From positions 62,001 through 126,000 of the forward strand of contig NZ_LQIT01000005.1 in assembly GCF_001499965.1 (NCBI RefSeq): a stretch of DNA of 64,000 bases, given 5' to 3'. The notes under the pieces are model-generated. The model searched no databases and was not told the origin of the DNA. It saw only the letters and a list, made by a program, of their open reading frames with translations. Below are positions 43,006 to 50,606 of this stretch, in pieces. Origin of the DNA: Mycobacterium sp. GA-2829 (GTDB taxonomy: Bacteria; Actinomycetota; Actinomycetes; Mycobacteriales; Mycobacteriaceae). A program made the position numbers and the translations under genes. Positions within the stretch are counted from its first letter, which is position 1. Each line of letters begins with the position of its first letter.

Positions 43006-43314
43006 ATGTCAGTGCCCAACTTCCTAGCCAGGATCGTCGCGTGGATCACCGCCGGTTACCCCGAGGGCGTTCCGGGGCCGGACCGGGTGCCGCTGCTCGC
43101 GTTGCTGCGCAGGCGGTTGACCGACGAGGAGGTCACGGCGGTGGCGCTGGCGCTCGATGAGACCGGCGAGTTCGACCACGTCGACATCGCGGTGCTGATC
43201 ACCTCGATCACCGATGACCTGCCGACCCCGGCCGACATCGAGCGGGTGCGGGCGAGGCTCGCGGCGCGGGACTGGCCGGTCGATGACCGGGACGACCCGG
43301 AGGAGGACCGATAG
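43006..43314 (+). CDS. DUF3349 family protein, copy B
   Basis: A 102-residue paralogue of the 40935-41219 product. It keeps the W-x-x-x-G-Y-P-x-G-V-P and P-L-L-A-L-L-x-R-x-L-T-x-E-E-V positions, but has a more acidic C-terminus ending D-D-P-E-E-D-R. The ATG at 43006 gives the paralogous N-terminus. It lies directly upstream of menE and overlaps or touches its 5' region, the position of Rv0543c in M. tuberculosis. Function unknown. Confidence 0.83.
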   Translation: MSVPNFLARIVAWITAGYPEGVPGPDRVPLLALLRRRLTDEEVTAVALALDETGEFDHVDIAVLITSITDDLPTPADIERVRARLAARDWPVDDRDDPEEDR

Positions 43315-43382
43315 CCGTCCTGCGCGCCCTCGCCGTACCGGCAGGCGGTGCGGCGCTCGAGATCCTGCCCGCGGTCGAGGAC

Positions 43383-44459
43383 ATGGTGTCCGGCCGGGGC
43401 CCGGCGGTCCTGCCGATTCCGGCCGAGGACGCCGGGCACGCCGGGCGGGTGGCCGAGGCGCTGCGCGTCGGGGCGCCGATCGACGACGACGTCGCCGTGG
43501 TGGTGCCGACGTCGGGCACCACCGGCACCCCGAAGGGGGCGATGCTCACCGCGGCGGCGCGCACGGCGAGCGCGCACGCCACCCACACCCGCCTCGGCGG
43601 GCCGGGCCGCTGGCTGCTCGCGCTGCCCGCCCACCACATCGCCGGCCTGCAGGTGCTCGTGCGCGGCGTCGTCGCCGGCGAGCCGCCGGTGGCGATCCCG
43701 GCGAGTTTCGAACCGCGCGAGCTGGTGGCGGCGGTGGCCGGGATGGGTGCGGGACGGCGATACGTGTCGCTGGTCAGCGTGCAACTCGACAAGGTGTTGC
43801 GCGATCCGGCGGCCGCCGCGGCGCTGGCGACGTTCGACGCGGTGCTGATCGGCGGCGGCCCGATGCCCGCCGGTCTCGCCGAAAGAGCCGCTGCCGCAGG
43901 GGTTTCGGTGGTGCGCACCTACGGGATGAGCGAGACCGCAGGCGGGTGTGTCTACGACGGGGTGGCCCTGGACGGGGTGCGGGTGCGGCTCGACGACGCG
44001 CGGATCCTGCTCGGCGGGCCGACGCTGGCGAAGGGCTACCGCAACCCCGTCGACCCCGATCCGTTCGCCGAACCCGGATGGTTCCGCACCGACGACGTCG
44101 GCGCCCTCGACGGCGGGGTGCTGCGAGTGCTGGGCCGCGTGGACGACGCGATCAGCACCGGTGGGCTGACGGTGATGCCGCCGATCGTCGAGGCGGTGCT
44201 GTCCCGGCACCCGGCGATCGCCGACTGCGTGGTGTTCGGGGTGCCCGACGAGCGCCTGGGACAGCGGGTGGTGGCCGCGATCGTGGCGGCCGAGGGGGCG
44301 GCGGCGCCCACGGTGGCGCAGTTGCGTGCGCACGTCGCGGCCGAACTCGACGCGACCGCGGCGCCGCGCGAGGTGCACGTGCTGGACGCGCTGCCGCGCA
44401 AGGGCATCGGCAAGGTGGACCGAAACGCGTTGCGCGCACGGTTCGGAACACCGGCATGA
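43383..44459 (+). CDS. menE: o-Succinylbenzoate-CoA ligase
   Basis: An ANL-family ligase that activates o-succinylbenzoate for MenB. The 358-residue form is short like M. tuberculosis MenE. V-P-T-S-G-T-T-G-T-P-K-G, T-Y-G-M-S-E-T-A-G-G, W-F-R-T-D-D-V-G and the catalytic lysine in K-G-I-G-K-V-D-R-N are present. The ATG at 43383 is the first standard start, but the frame is open back to the DUF3349 stop and encodes L-R-A-L-A-V-P-A-G, which looks like real MenE sequence. The true start may therefore be 60-70 bp upstream at a non-standard codon. Confidence 0.92.
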   Translation: MVSGRGPAVLPIPAEDAGHAGRVAEALRVGAPIDDDVAVVVPTSGTTGTPKGAMLTAAARTASAHATHTRLGGPGRWLLALPAHHIAGLQVLVRGVVAGEPPVAIPASFEPRELVAAVAGMGAGRRYVSLVSVQLDKVLRDPAAAAALATFDAVLIGGGPMPAGLAERAAAAGVSVVRTYGMSETAGGCVYDGVALDGVRVRLDDARILLGGPTLAKGYRNPVDPDPFAEPGWFRTDDVGALDGGVLRVLGRVDDAISTGGLTVMPPIVEAVLSRHPAIADCVVFGVPDERLGQRVVAAIVAAEGAAAPTVAQLRAHVAAELDATAAPREVHVLDALPRKGIGKVDRNALRARFGTPA

Positions 44460-44466
44460 TGACGGT

Positions 44467-45081
44467 ATGCGCCGAGAAGTGACGTCCGTCGACGAACTGC
44501 GGGAGATCGTCGGCCATCCGAACAGCTACGTGGCCAACAAGGTCAGCCCGCGCCTGTCGTCGATCCACCAGGACTGGCTGCGCGCCGCGTCCCTGGGTTT
44601 CGTGGCGACGACCGACGCCGACGGTCACCTCGACGTTTCCCCCAAGGGGGACCCGGCCGGCTTCGTGCACATCATCGACGACCGCACGATCGCGATCCCG
44701 GAGCGGCCGGGCAACAAACGGGTCGACGGGTACCTCAACGTGCTGGAGCGTCCGCGCGTCGGCACCGTGTTCGTGATCCCCGGCCGCGGCGACACCCTCC
44801 GCGTCAACGGCAGCGCCCGCGTGCTGGCCGACGCGGACTACTTCGACGCGATGGTGGTGGCGGGCAAGCGGCCGATCCTCGCGCTAGAGATCAGCGTCGA
44901 AGAGGTGTTCTTCCACTGCGCCAAGGCTTTTCTGCGCTCGAACGCGTGGAAGCCGGAGGCCTGGCGTCCGGATGCGGTGCCCAGCGTCGCGCAGTTGGCC
45001 AAGTCCTTCAAACCGGATCTGAGCGAGGCCGAACTCGACGAGTACTACGCCGAGGACAACCTGCGGCGGATGCTCTACTAG
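44467..45081 (+). CDS. Pyridoxamine 5'-phosphate oxidase-family flavoprotein
   Basis: A 204-residue split-barrel protein of the PPOX class. G-F-V-A-T-T-D-A-D-G-H-L-D-V-S-P-K-G-D is the typical FMN-domain opening, with R-P-G-N-K-R and G-T-V-F-V-I-P-G following. A helical C-terminus with L-R-S-N-A-W-K-P matches the 200-residue DR2398-like subgroup. The cofactor could be FMN, F420 or haem. It follows menE by 7 bp and is probably co-transcribed. Its stop overlaps the convergent membrane gene by 4 bp. Confidence 0.82.
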   Translation: MRREVTSVDELREIVGHPNSYVANKVSPRLSSIHQDWLRAASLGFVATTDADGHLDVSPKGDPAGFVHIIDDRTIAIPERPGNKRVDGYLNVLERPRVGTVFVIPGRGDTLRVNGSARVLADADYFDAMVVAGKRPILALEISVEEVFFHCAKAFLRSNAWKPEAWRPDAVPSVAQLAKSFKPDLSEAELDEYYAEDNLRRMLY

Positions 45082-45509
45082 CCGCCGATCTCGAGGATCG
45101 CCAGCAACGCGAGCACCACGGTGACGACGGCCAGGACGCCGTGGGCGAGCACCACCGCGACGGGGAAGGACCGCTCGGGGGCGTCGGCCGGCCCGGATGC
45201 GCCCGCGCCGACGAGTTGAGTGTGGTTGCGGTGCACCGGCCACCAGCGCAGCACCATCGCGACGCCGAGCGCCGCCACCGGGATGAGCAGGGCCAGCGCG
45301 ACCCAGCCGACCGGGTGGTTGTCGGTGAACACGTATCCGATCCACAGCACGAGGCCCAGCGCCGCGAAAGCGAAGTGGCCGAACACCATTGGCGGGGGCA
45401 AGTGGGTTCTCGTGCGGTCGCGGTGGCCGCCGCCGCTCACCCATTTGGCGAGCATGAACGCGCCGCCACCCGCGGTCAGGATCCAGGCGATCAGTGACGC
45501 GATACCCAT
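45078..45509 (-). CDS. Four-helix membrane protein
   Basis: A 143-residue integral membrane protein with helices at about residues 4-22, 44-62, 70-88 and 118-140. A histidine-containing loop G-G-G-H-R-D-R and a second histidine segment (W-P-V-H-R-N-H) could hold metal or haem, but I recognise no defined family. It lies 2 bp downstream of the DUF2231-like gene, so the two are a unit controlled from the region shared with the cysteine-rich regulator. Confidence 0.7.
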   Translation of the reverse strand: MGIASLIAWILTAGGGAFMLAKWVSGGGHRDRTRTHLPPPMVFGHFAFAALGLVLWIGYVFTDNHPVGWVALALLIPVAALGVAMVLRWWPVHRNHTQLVGAGASGPADAPERSFPVAVVLAHGVLAVVTVVLALLAILEIGG

Positions 45510-45511
45510 CG

Positions 45512-46063
45512 TTACCTCCCGGTGTCGGTGATTCGACTCCCCCCGAAGCCCTCGGCCTGTGTGGATTCGCCGGCGACCCGCACGCCATAGCGGTAGGACA
45601 ACATCCCGCCCAGGTAGCCCGAGACCGCGAGCACGGCGAACCCGAGTACGGACAACGCGAGCGGCCCGATGCCGACCGCCTCCTGCTGCGGATAGTCCGT
45701 GTGCCGCCAGGCGAATCCGACGGCGTAGAGCGCGGTGACGGTCAGGTTGAGCGCCATGTGCAGCAACCCGACCCGGTGCGCGCGGGTGCCCGAAGGGATC
45801 GCGAGCAGATCGAGGAAGCCGACCGTCGCGGCCGCCAGCGCACCGAGCACCCCGATCGCGATCAGCCACTGCGCACCCTGGGCGAGCGCGGCCGGTTCGT
45901 TGACCAGATGGGATGCGATGTCGAAGCAGAGGGTGGCCGCCCATGCGCCGATCGGGACCGTGACGAGGATCGGGTGGAAGGGGTGCCCGTAGGGACCGGC
46001 CAGCAGCGCGCTCACGGGTTGCTTGGCCTGCTCGAGCGGTGTGTCCACGACCACCTCCCACAT
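45512..46063 (-). CDS. DUF2231-like membrane protein
   Basis: A 183-residue membrane protein. The G-H-P-F-H-P-I-L-V-T-V-P-I-G-A-W segment near residue 26 and the later H-x7-H positions match DUF2231 proteins, whose histidines probably bind haem. Four helices are visible. I chose the ATG at 46063. It is divergent from the cysteine-rich regulator across 91 bp containing overlapping dyads and is the probable target of that regulator. Confidence 0.8.
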   Translation of the reverse strand: MWEVVVDTPLEQAKQPVSALLAGPYGHPFHPILVTVPIGAWAATLCFDIASHLVNEPAALAQGAQWLIAIGVLGALAAATVGFLDLLAIPSGTRAHRVGLLHMALNLTVTALYAVGFAWRHTDYPQQEAVGIGPLALSVLGFAVLAVSGYLGGMLSYRYGVRVAGESTQAEGFGGSRITDTGR

Positions 46064-46116
46064 CGCTGTGGTTTGGACAATCAATTTTGGTCTTATTCGG
46101 ACGATTCGGTCAAGAG

Positions 46117-46139
46117 TGGGTTTCACCCAACTTTGTTGG
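46117..46139. promoter_or_regulatory. Overlapping dyads in the regulator/DUF2231 divergent region
   Basis: TGGGTttcACCCA (46117-46129) overlaps CCAACtttGTTGG (46127-46139). Both are perfect 5-bp-arm dyads 16-38 bp before the regulator's GTG. They are candidate operators for it. Confidence 0.4.
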
Positions 46140-46154
46140 CGATATCGTGAACCC

Positions 46155-46841
46155 GTGGACCACGAGGGCCGCAGCATCCGCGCGATCGCGGCGCTGGGCG
46201 ACGACATCCGGCGACGGCTGTACGCCTTCGCCCGCGACGAACGCCGCCCGGTGAGCCGCGACGAAGCCGCGTCCGCCGTCGGCATCTCCCGGAAGCTGGC
46301 CGCGTTCCACCTCGACAAGCTCGTCGACGTCGGCCTGCTGCACTTCCGCTTCTCGCAGAACGAGGCGCGTGTCGGCCGCCCACCGAAGATGTACGCGCCC
46401 GCCGACGCTGACTTCGCGGTGAGCATTCCGCCGCGCAGACCCGATCTGATGGCCGACGTCCTGGCCCGGGCGGTGCTCGCCGAGGGCGGGCCCACTTCGG
46501 TGCGCGACGCCGCGGTGCGGTTGGCCCGCGAGCGTGGGGCGGCCGCGGTGAGCGCGACCACCCGACCGCGGGGCGGACGCGTCGGCGCCGAGCGCGCGCT
46601 GCGCCTGACCGAGGACATGCTCGTCGGGTACGGGTTCGAACCGTACCGCACTCACGGTGCGTGTATCCGGTTGCGCAACTGCCCCTTTCACCCGCTTGCC
46701 CGCGAACTGCCCGAGCTGGTCTGCCGACTCAACCACGCCTTCGTGGCCGGTGCGCTCGACGGCCTGGGCACCGATGCCGTCGAGGCCGTGCTGTCCGCCG
46801 CCGCCGGGGAATGCTGCGTGGAGGTGCGGCCCGCCCGGTGA
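46155..46841 (+). CDS. Winged-helix regulator with SufR-like cysteine motif
   Basis: A 228-residue regulator. Residues 15-80 form a winged helix (V-S-R-D-E-A-A-S-A-V-G-I-S-R-K-L-A-A-F-H-L, then G-R-P-P-K-M-Y). The C-terminal domain holds cysteines at 170, 176, 190, 220 and 221 in the setting N-C-P-F-H-P-L-A...V-C...E-C-C. That pattern resembles the [Fe-S]-binding domain of SufR-like repressors, so redox or iron sensing is likely. The GTG at 46155 is preferred; the longer frame runs into the divergent gene. Targets are probably the two membrane genes upstream. Confidence 0.78.
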   Translation: MDHEGRSIRAIAALGDDIRRRLYAFARDERRPVSRDEAASAVGISRKLAAFHLDKLVDVGLLHFRFSQNEARVGRPPKMYAPADADFAVSIPPRRPDLMADVLARAVLAEGGPTSVRDAAVRLARERGAAAVSATTRPRGGRVGAERALRLTEDMLVGYGFEPYRTHGACIRLRNCPFHPLARELPELVCRLNHAFVAGALDGLGTDAVEAVLSAAAGECCVEVRPAR

Positions 46842-46850
46842 GGCCGGCGG

Positions 46851-47735
46851 TCAAGACCCGCGGGCGACGATCACCGGGATACGCGCGGCCTGCACCACCT
46901 CGGAACTGACCGACCCGAGCAGCATGCCGGCGAACCCGCCGCGGCCGTGGCTGCCCACCACGAGCAGCTGCGCCGACTCCGCCTGCTGCAGCAGCTGCCG
47001 CGCCGGGCGGTCGCGCACCAGCACCTTGCGCACCGTGACGTCGGGATAGGTCTCGCAGTACCCGGCGAGGCATTCGGCGATGATGCGCTCACCGCGGTCG
47101 GTGTAGTCGACCCACTTGATGTCGGGGAACTCGTAATCGACGTCGTTCCAGGCGTGCACGGCGACCAGGTCGACGCCGCGCCGCGCCGCCTCGTCGAACG
47201 CGATGGCGATGGCCCGCTCGGCGGCCTCGGAGCCGTCGACGCCGACCACCACCGGCGCCTGGTCCGGGTGATCGACCAGCGGATCCTCGTCGTGAACGAC
47301 CGCGACCGGGCAGTGCGCGTGGTGGACGACGGCCGAGCTCACCGACCCCAGCAGACGCCTGCCCCAGGCGCCGAGGCCGCGGCTGCCGACCACGACCATG
47401 TCGGCGTCCTTGGACATGTCGACCAGCGTGGCGATCGCCTGCCCGGAGATGACCTGCCGCACCACCGTGAGGCGCCCGCCCTCGGCGGCCCGCTCGGCGA
47501 TCTCCTCGGCGCGCGCCATCACCTGCTCGCTGCGCTCGCTCTGCCACCTCAGGTACTCGTTGGGGGCGGGCACCTCGATCCACATCCGGAGATCCTTGGG
47601 CGCGGTCACGTGAACCAGCGTCAGCGGCACGGCACGGCGGGCGGCGGTGCGGGCCGCCCAGTCGACGGCGACGTAGCCGGGCGCGGAGCCGTCGGCACCG
47701 ACGACGATGCCGTTGAGCGTTGTGGGCGAAGGCAT
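46851..47735 (-). CDS. Universal stress protein, tandem UspA domains
   Basis: A 294-residue protein with two Usp domains (about residues 1-145 and 155-294). Each has the ATP-binding pattern: G-S-R-G-L-G-A-W then G-S-V-S-S-A in the first, G-S-H-G-R-G-G-F then G-S-V-S in the second. In M. tuberculosis, tandem Usp proteins such as Rv2623 are ATP-binding and DosR-induced in hypoxia. A DosR-like box lies 59-72 bp upstream of the ATG, supporting similar control here. Confidence 0.9.
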   Translation of the reverse strand: MPSPTTLNGIVVGADGSAPGYVAVDWAARTAARRAVPLTLVHVTAPKDLRMWIEVPAPNEYLRWQSERSEQVMARAEEIAERAAEGGRLTVVRQVISGQAIATLVDMSKDADMVVVGSRGLGAWGRRLLGSVSSAVVHHAHCPVAVVHDEDPLVDHPDQAPVVVGVDGSEAAERAIAIAFDEAARRGVDLVAVHAWNDVDYEFPDIKWVDYTDRGERIIAECLAGYCETYPDVTVRKVLVRDRPARQLLQQAESAQLLVVGSHGRGGFAGMLLGSVSSEVVQAARIPVIVARGS

Positions 47736-47793
47736 TCGCTCAGGCTACGGACGCGCGGCGGCCGCCGGGGCCGGGCGATGGTCCTCGAGACGA

Positions 47794-47807
47794 GGGACCA
47801 AAGTCCC
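47794..47807. promoter_or_regulatory. DosR-like box upstream of the universal stress gene
   Basis: GGGACCAAAGTCCC matches the core of the DosR (DevR) consensus TTSGGGACTWWAGTCCCSAA, with one central difference and poor flanks. It lies 59-72 bp upstream of the Usp start and directly abuts the cynS stop. Confidence 0.6.
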
Positions 47808-48263
47808 TCACTCCTCGGCGGCGGTCCAGTCGTACGGCAGGAACTTGCCGTCCAGGGTGACGACCACGCGATCGCCAGCGGGATGGGGCTTACGCACGAC
47901 GTCGATGCTGAAGTTGATCGCGCTCATGATGCCGTCGCCGAACTCCTCGTGGATGAGTTCCTTGATGGCGCCGCCGTAGACCTGCAGCACCTCGTAGAAG
48001 CGGTAGATGGTCGGGTCGGTGGGTACGGCGGTGGGCAGCCCACCGCGCATCGGCACCGCCGCCAGCAGCGCCACCGACGACTCGTCCAGCCCGAGCAGGT
48101 CGACGATGACCTTGCCCTGTTCGAAGGGGATCGGATGCTGGCCGAGCAGTGCGGCGATCGTCCACATCACCGGCCGGTCGATGGCATCGGCGAGTTGTTG
48201 CCACGTCAGCTGTTTGGCGATCCGCGCCGCGGTGATGTCGGCGGTGAGCTCGTCGCGGGTCAT
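47808..48263 (-). CDS. cynS: Cyanate hydratase (cyanase)
   Basis: Decomposes cyanate with bicarbonate to ammonia and CO2. The 151-residue product is the standard length. Catalytic residues align with the E. coli enzyme as R88, E91 and S114 (Y-R-F-Y-E and I-M-S-A-I-N-F). An N-terminal helix-turn-helix-like domain precedes the dimer-forming C-terminus. Its ATG overlaps the stop of the FNT transporter gene (ATGA), so the two are translationally coupled, suggesting that the transporter serves cyanate or bicarbonate metabolism. Confidence 0.94.
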   Translation of the reverse strand: MTRDELTADITAARIAKQLTWQQLADAIDRPVMWTIAALLGQHPIPFEQGKVIVDLLGLDESSVALLAAVPMRGGLPTAVPTDPTIYRFYEVLQVYGGAIKELIHEEFGDGIMSAINFSIDVVRKPHPAGDRVVVTLDGKFLPYDWTAAEE

Positions 48264-49114
48264 GCGCGCGCCTCGGCCGCCAGCGTGAACTCCTCGGGCG
48301 AGACCGGGCGGTTGCGCTCACCGCCGGTGCGGGCGTGGGTGGCGTAGAGCGCCAGCCCGACGAACACCAGCCCGCCGACGAGATTGCCGACGACCGTGGG
48401 GATCTCGTTCCACAGCAGGTAGTCCATGACCGAGAAGTCGCCGCCGAGCATCAGCCCGGACGGGAACAGGAACATGTTGACCACCGAGTGTTCGAACCCC
48501 ATGTAGAAGAACAGCATGATCGGCATCCACATCCCGATCACCTTGCCCGACACCGACGTCGACATCATCGCCGCCACCACGCCGGTGGAGACCATCCAGT
48601 TGCACAGCACGCCGCGCAGGAACAGCGTCAGCATGCCCGCCGCGCCGTGGTCGGCATAGCCGACGGTGCGGCTCGCGCCGATCTCACCGAGCCGCTGCCC
48701 CACCTCGTTGGGGTCCACCGAGAACCCGTAGGTGAAGATCACCGCCATCATCAACGCGACGGTGAGTGCCCCCGCGAAGTTGCCGAGGAACACCAGCCCC
48801 CAGTTGCGCGCCACCGCCCGCGGGGTGACACCGCGGCGACGGTCCAGCAGTGCCAGCGGCACCAGCGTGAAAACGCCGGTGAGCAAATCGAATCCGAGGA
48901 GGTACAGCAGGCAGAACCCGACCGGGAACAGCAACGCGCCGACAAGGGCGTTGCCCGTCTGCACCGTCACGGTCACCGCGAACGCCGCGGCCAGCGCGAG
49001 GATCGCCCCCGCCATGTACGCGCGGATCACGGTGTCGCGGGTCGACATGAACGCCTTCTTCTCGCCAGCGTCGACCATCGTGGTGACGAACTGCGCTGGA
49101 TTCACATACGACAT
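48260..49114 (-). CDS. Formate/nitrite transporter (FNT) family protein
   Basis: A 284-residue pentameric-channel family protein with six membrane helices and the FNT signatures F-P-V-G-F (near residue 64), N-F-A-G-A and N-W-M-V-S. Members conduct formate, nitrite, hydrosulfide or related small anions. The ATG at 49114 is chosen over the longer frame to 49369. Coupling to cynS suggests cyanate (OCN-) or bicarbonate as a possible substrate, which I infer only from gene order. A hydrophilic tail of ~25 residues follows the last helix. Confidence 0.88.
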   Translation of the reverse strand: MSYVNPAQFVTTMVDAGEKKAFMSTRDTVIRAYMAGAILALAAAFAVTVTVQTGNALVGALLFPVGFCLLYLLGFDLLTGVFTLVPLALLDRRRGVTPRAVARNWGLVFLGNFAGALTVALMMAVIFTYGFSVDPNEVGQRLGEIGASRTVGYADHGAAGMLTLFLRGVLCNWMVSTGVVAAMMSTSVSGKVIGMWMPIMLFFYMGFEHSVVNMFLFPSGLMLGGDFSVMDYLLWNEIPTVVGNLVGGLVFVGLALYATHARTGGERNRPVSPEEFTLAAEARA

Positions 49115-49223
49115 GGGTCGTAGCTTGACCAGCCGATGTGTCGGGCCTGTAAAACGAGTTTGACACCACGTCACGATCAGTTCACCGGGGCCGGTGCCCG
49201 GTTGTGAGCCGTAGGCTGGCCGG

Positions 49224-50576
49224 GTGCGTGCCCACCGCAGGGAGACGATCGCCGCCGGGCTCGGCCTGCTGCTCGTCGTCGCCGCGTTCGTCGTACCCCA
49301 CCTGCATCTCGACCCCGTCACCCCGCTGATCAACGCGACGCCCGAACGGTTCCGCACCTTCGCGGGCACCGCGCCGATCTTCGGCTGGTGGAACGCCCAC
49401 GTCGGGTGGGGAACGATACCGGCCGTCGTCCTCGGTGTCGCCGCGGTGCTGTGGGGTCAGGCGCTCGCGCAGCGGTTGGGCTGGCGCGCACTATTGCTCA
49501 CGGCGTGGGCGACCTCGGCGGCGTGGGCGTTCTCGCTGGCGATGATCGACGGCTGGCAGCGCGGCTTCGCCGGCCGGCTGACCGCGCGGCACGAATACCT
49601 GCGGCAGGTGCCCACGATCGACGACATCCCCGCCGCGGTGCGTGGTTTCGCCGACCGGATCCTCGACTACCAACCGGATTCGTGGATCACCCACGTGTCC
49701 GGGCATCCACCCGGCGCGCTGCTGACGTTCGTCTGGCTCGACCGGATCGGGCTGGGCGGCGGCGCGTGGGCCGGGCTGCTGTGTCTGCTCGTCGGATCCA
49801 GTGTGGCCGCGGCCATCCTGGTGGCGATGCGGGCGGTGGCAGGCGAGCCGACCGCGCGGCTGGCCGCACCGTTCGTCGCGGTCGCGCCGACCGCGATCTG
49901 GGTGGTGGTCTCGGCCGACGGCTACTTCGCCGGCGTCGCCGCCTGGGGTGTCGCGCTGCTGGCGGTCGCGGTGCACCGCGGCACCCGTCGGCCGGAACTG
50001 GTCGCCGTCGCCGCCGGTCTGCTGCTGGGGTGGGCGGTCTTCCTCAACTACGGTCTGGCGTTGATGGCGCTGCCCGCGGTCGCGGTGCTGGCCGGTGCGG
50101 CCGATCTGCGGGCGGCGCTGCGCGCGCTGCTGCCCGCCGTCGGCGCCGCGCTCGCCGTCGTCGCGGTGTTCGCGGCGGCCGGGTTCTGGTGGTTCGACGG
50201 CTATCACCTGGTACAGGAGCGCTACTGGCAGGGCATCGCCAACGACCGGCCGTTCCAGTACTGGAGCTGGGGCAACCTCGCGTCGGTGGTGTGCGCGATC
50301 GGGTTGGGCAGTGTCGCGGGCCTCGGCCGGGTGTTCGACATCGCGGCGCTGCGCGCCCGGTCCGGGTTGCACCTGCTGCTGGGGCCGTTGGCGGCCATCG
50401 TATGTGCGGATCTGAGCATGCTGAGCAAGGCCGAGACCGAGCGAATCTGGCTGCCGTTCACCATGTGGCTGGTCGCGGCCGCGGCGCTGCTGCCGGTGCG
50501 GGCGCAGCGGTGGTGGCTCGCGCTCAACGTGATCGGCGCGCTGCTGATCAACCACCTCATCCTGACCAACTGGTGA
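49224..50576 (+). CDS. Integral membrane protein, glycosyltransferase-like (Rv0541c-like)
   Basis: A 450-residue membrane protein with ten or more predicted helices. After the first helices, a loop has D-S-W-I-T-H-V-S-G-H-P-P-G-A. The overall pattern resembles GT-C membrane glycosyltransferases, though no catalytic aspartate motif is certain. It corresponds in position and length to M. tuberculosis Rv0541c. It starts with GTG at 49224, divergent from the FNT gene by 109 bp. Confidence 0.78.
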   Translation: MRAHRRETIAAGLGLLLVVAAFVVPHLHLDPVTPLINATPERFRTFAGTAPIFGWWNAHVGWGTIPAVVLGVAAVLWGQALAQRLGWRALLLTAWATSAAWAFSLAMIDGWQRGFAGRLTARHEYLRQVPTIDDIPAAVRGFADRILDYQPDSWITHVSGHPPGALLTFVWLDRIGLGGGAWAGLLCLLVGSSVAAAILVAMRAVAGEPTARLAAPFVAVAPTAIWVVVSADGYFAGVAAWGVALLAVAVHRGTRRPELVAVAAGLLLGWAVFLNYGLALMALPAVAVLAGAADLRAALRALLPAVGAALAVVAVFAAAGFWWFDGYHLVQERYWQGIANDRPFQYWSWGNLASVVCAIGLGSVAGLGRVFDIAALRARSGLHLLLGPLAAIVCADLSMLSKAETERIWLPFTMWLVAAAALLPVRAQRWWLALNVIGALLINHLILTNW

Positions 50577-50606
50577 CCGAGCGTTCATCCCGCCCCGTCT
50601 GCCGGC

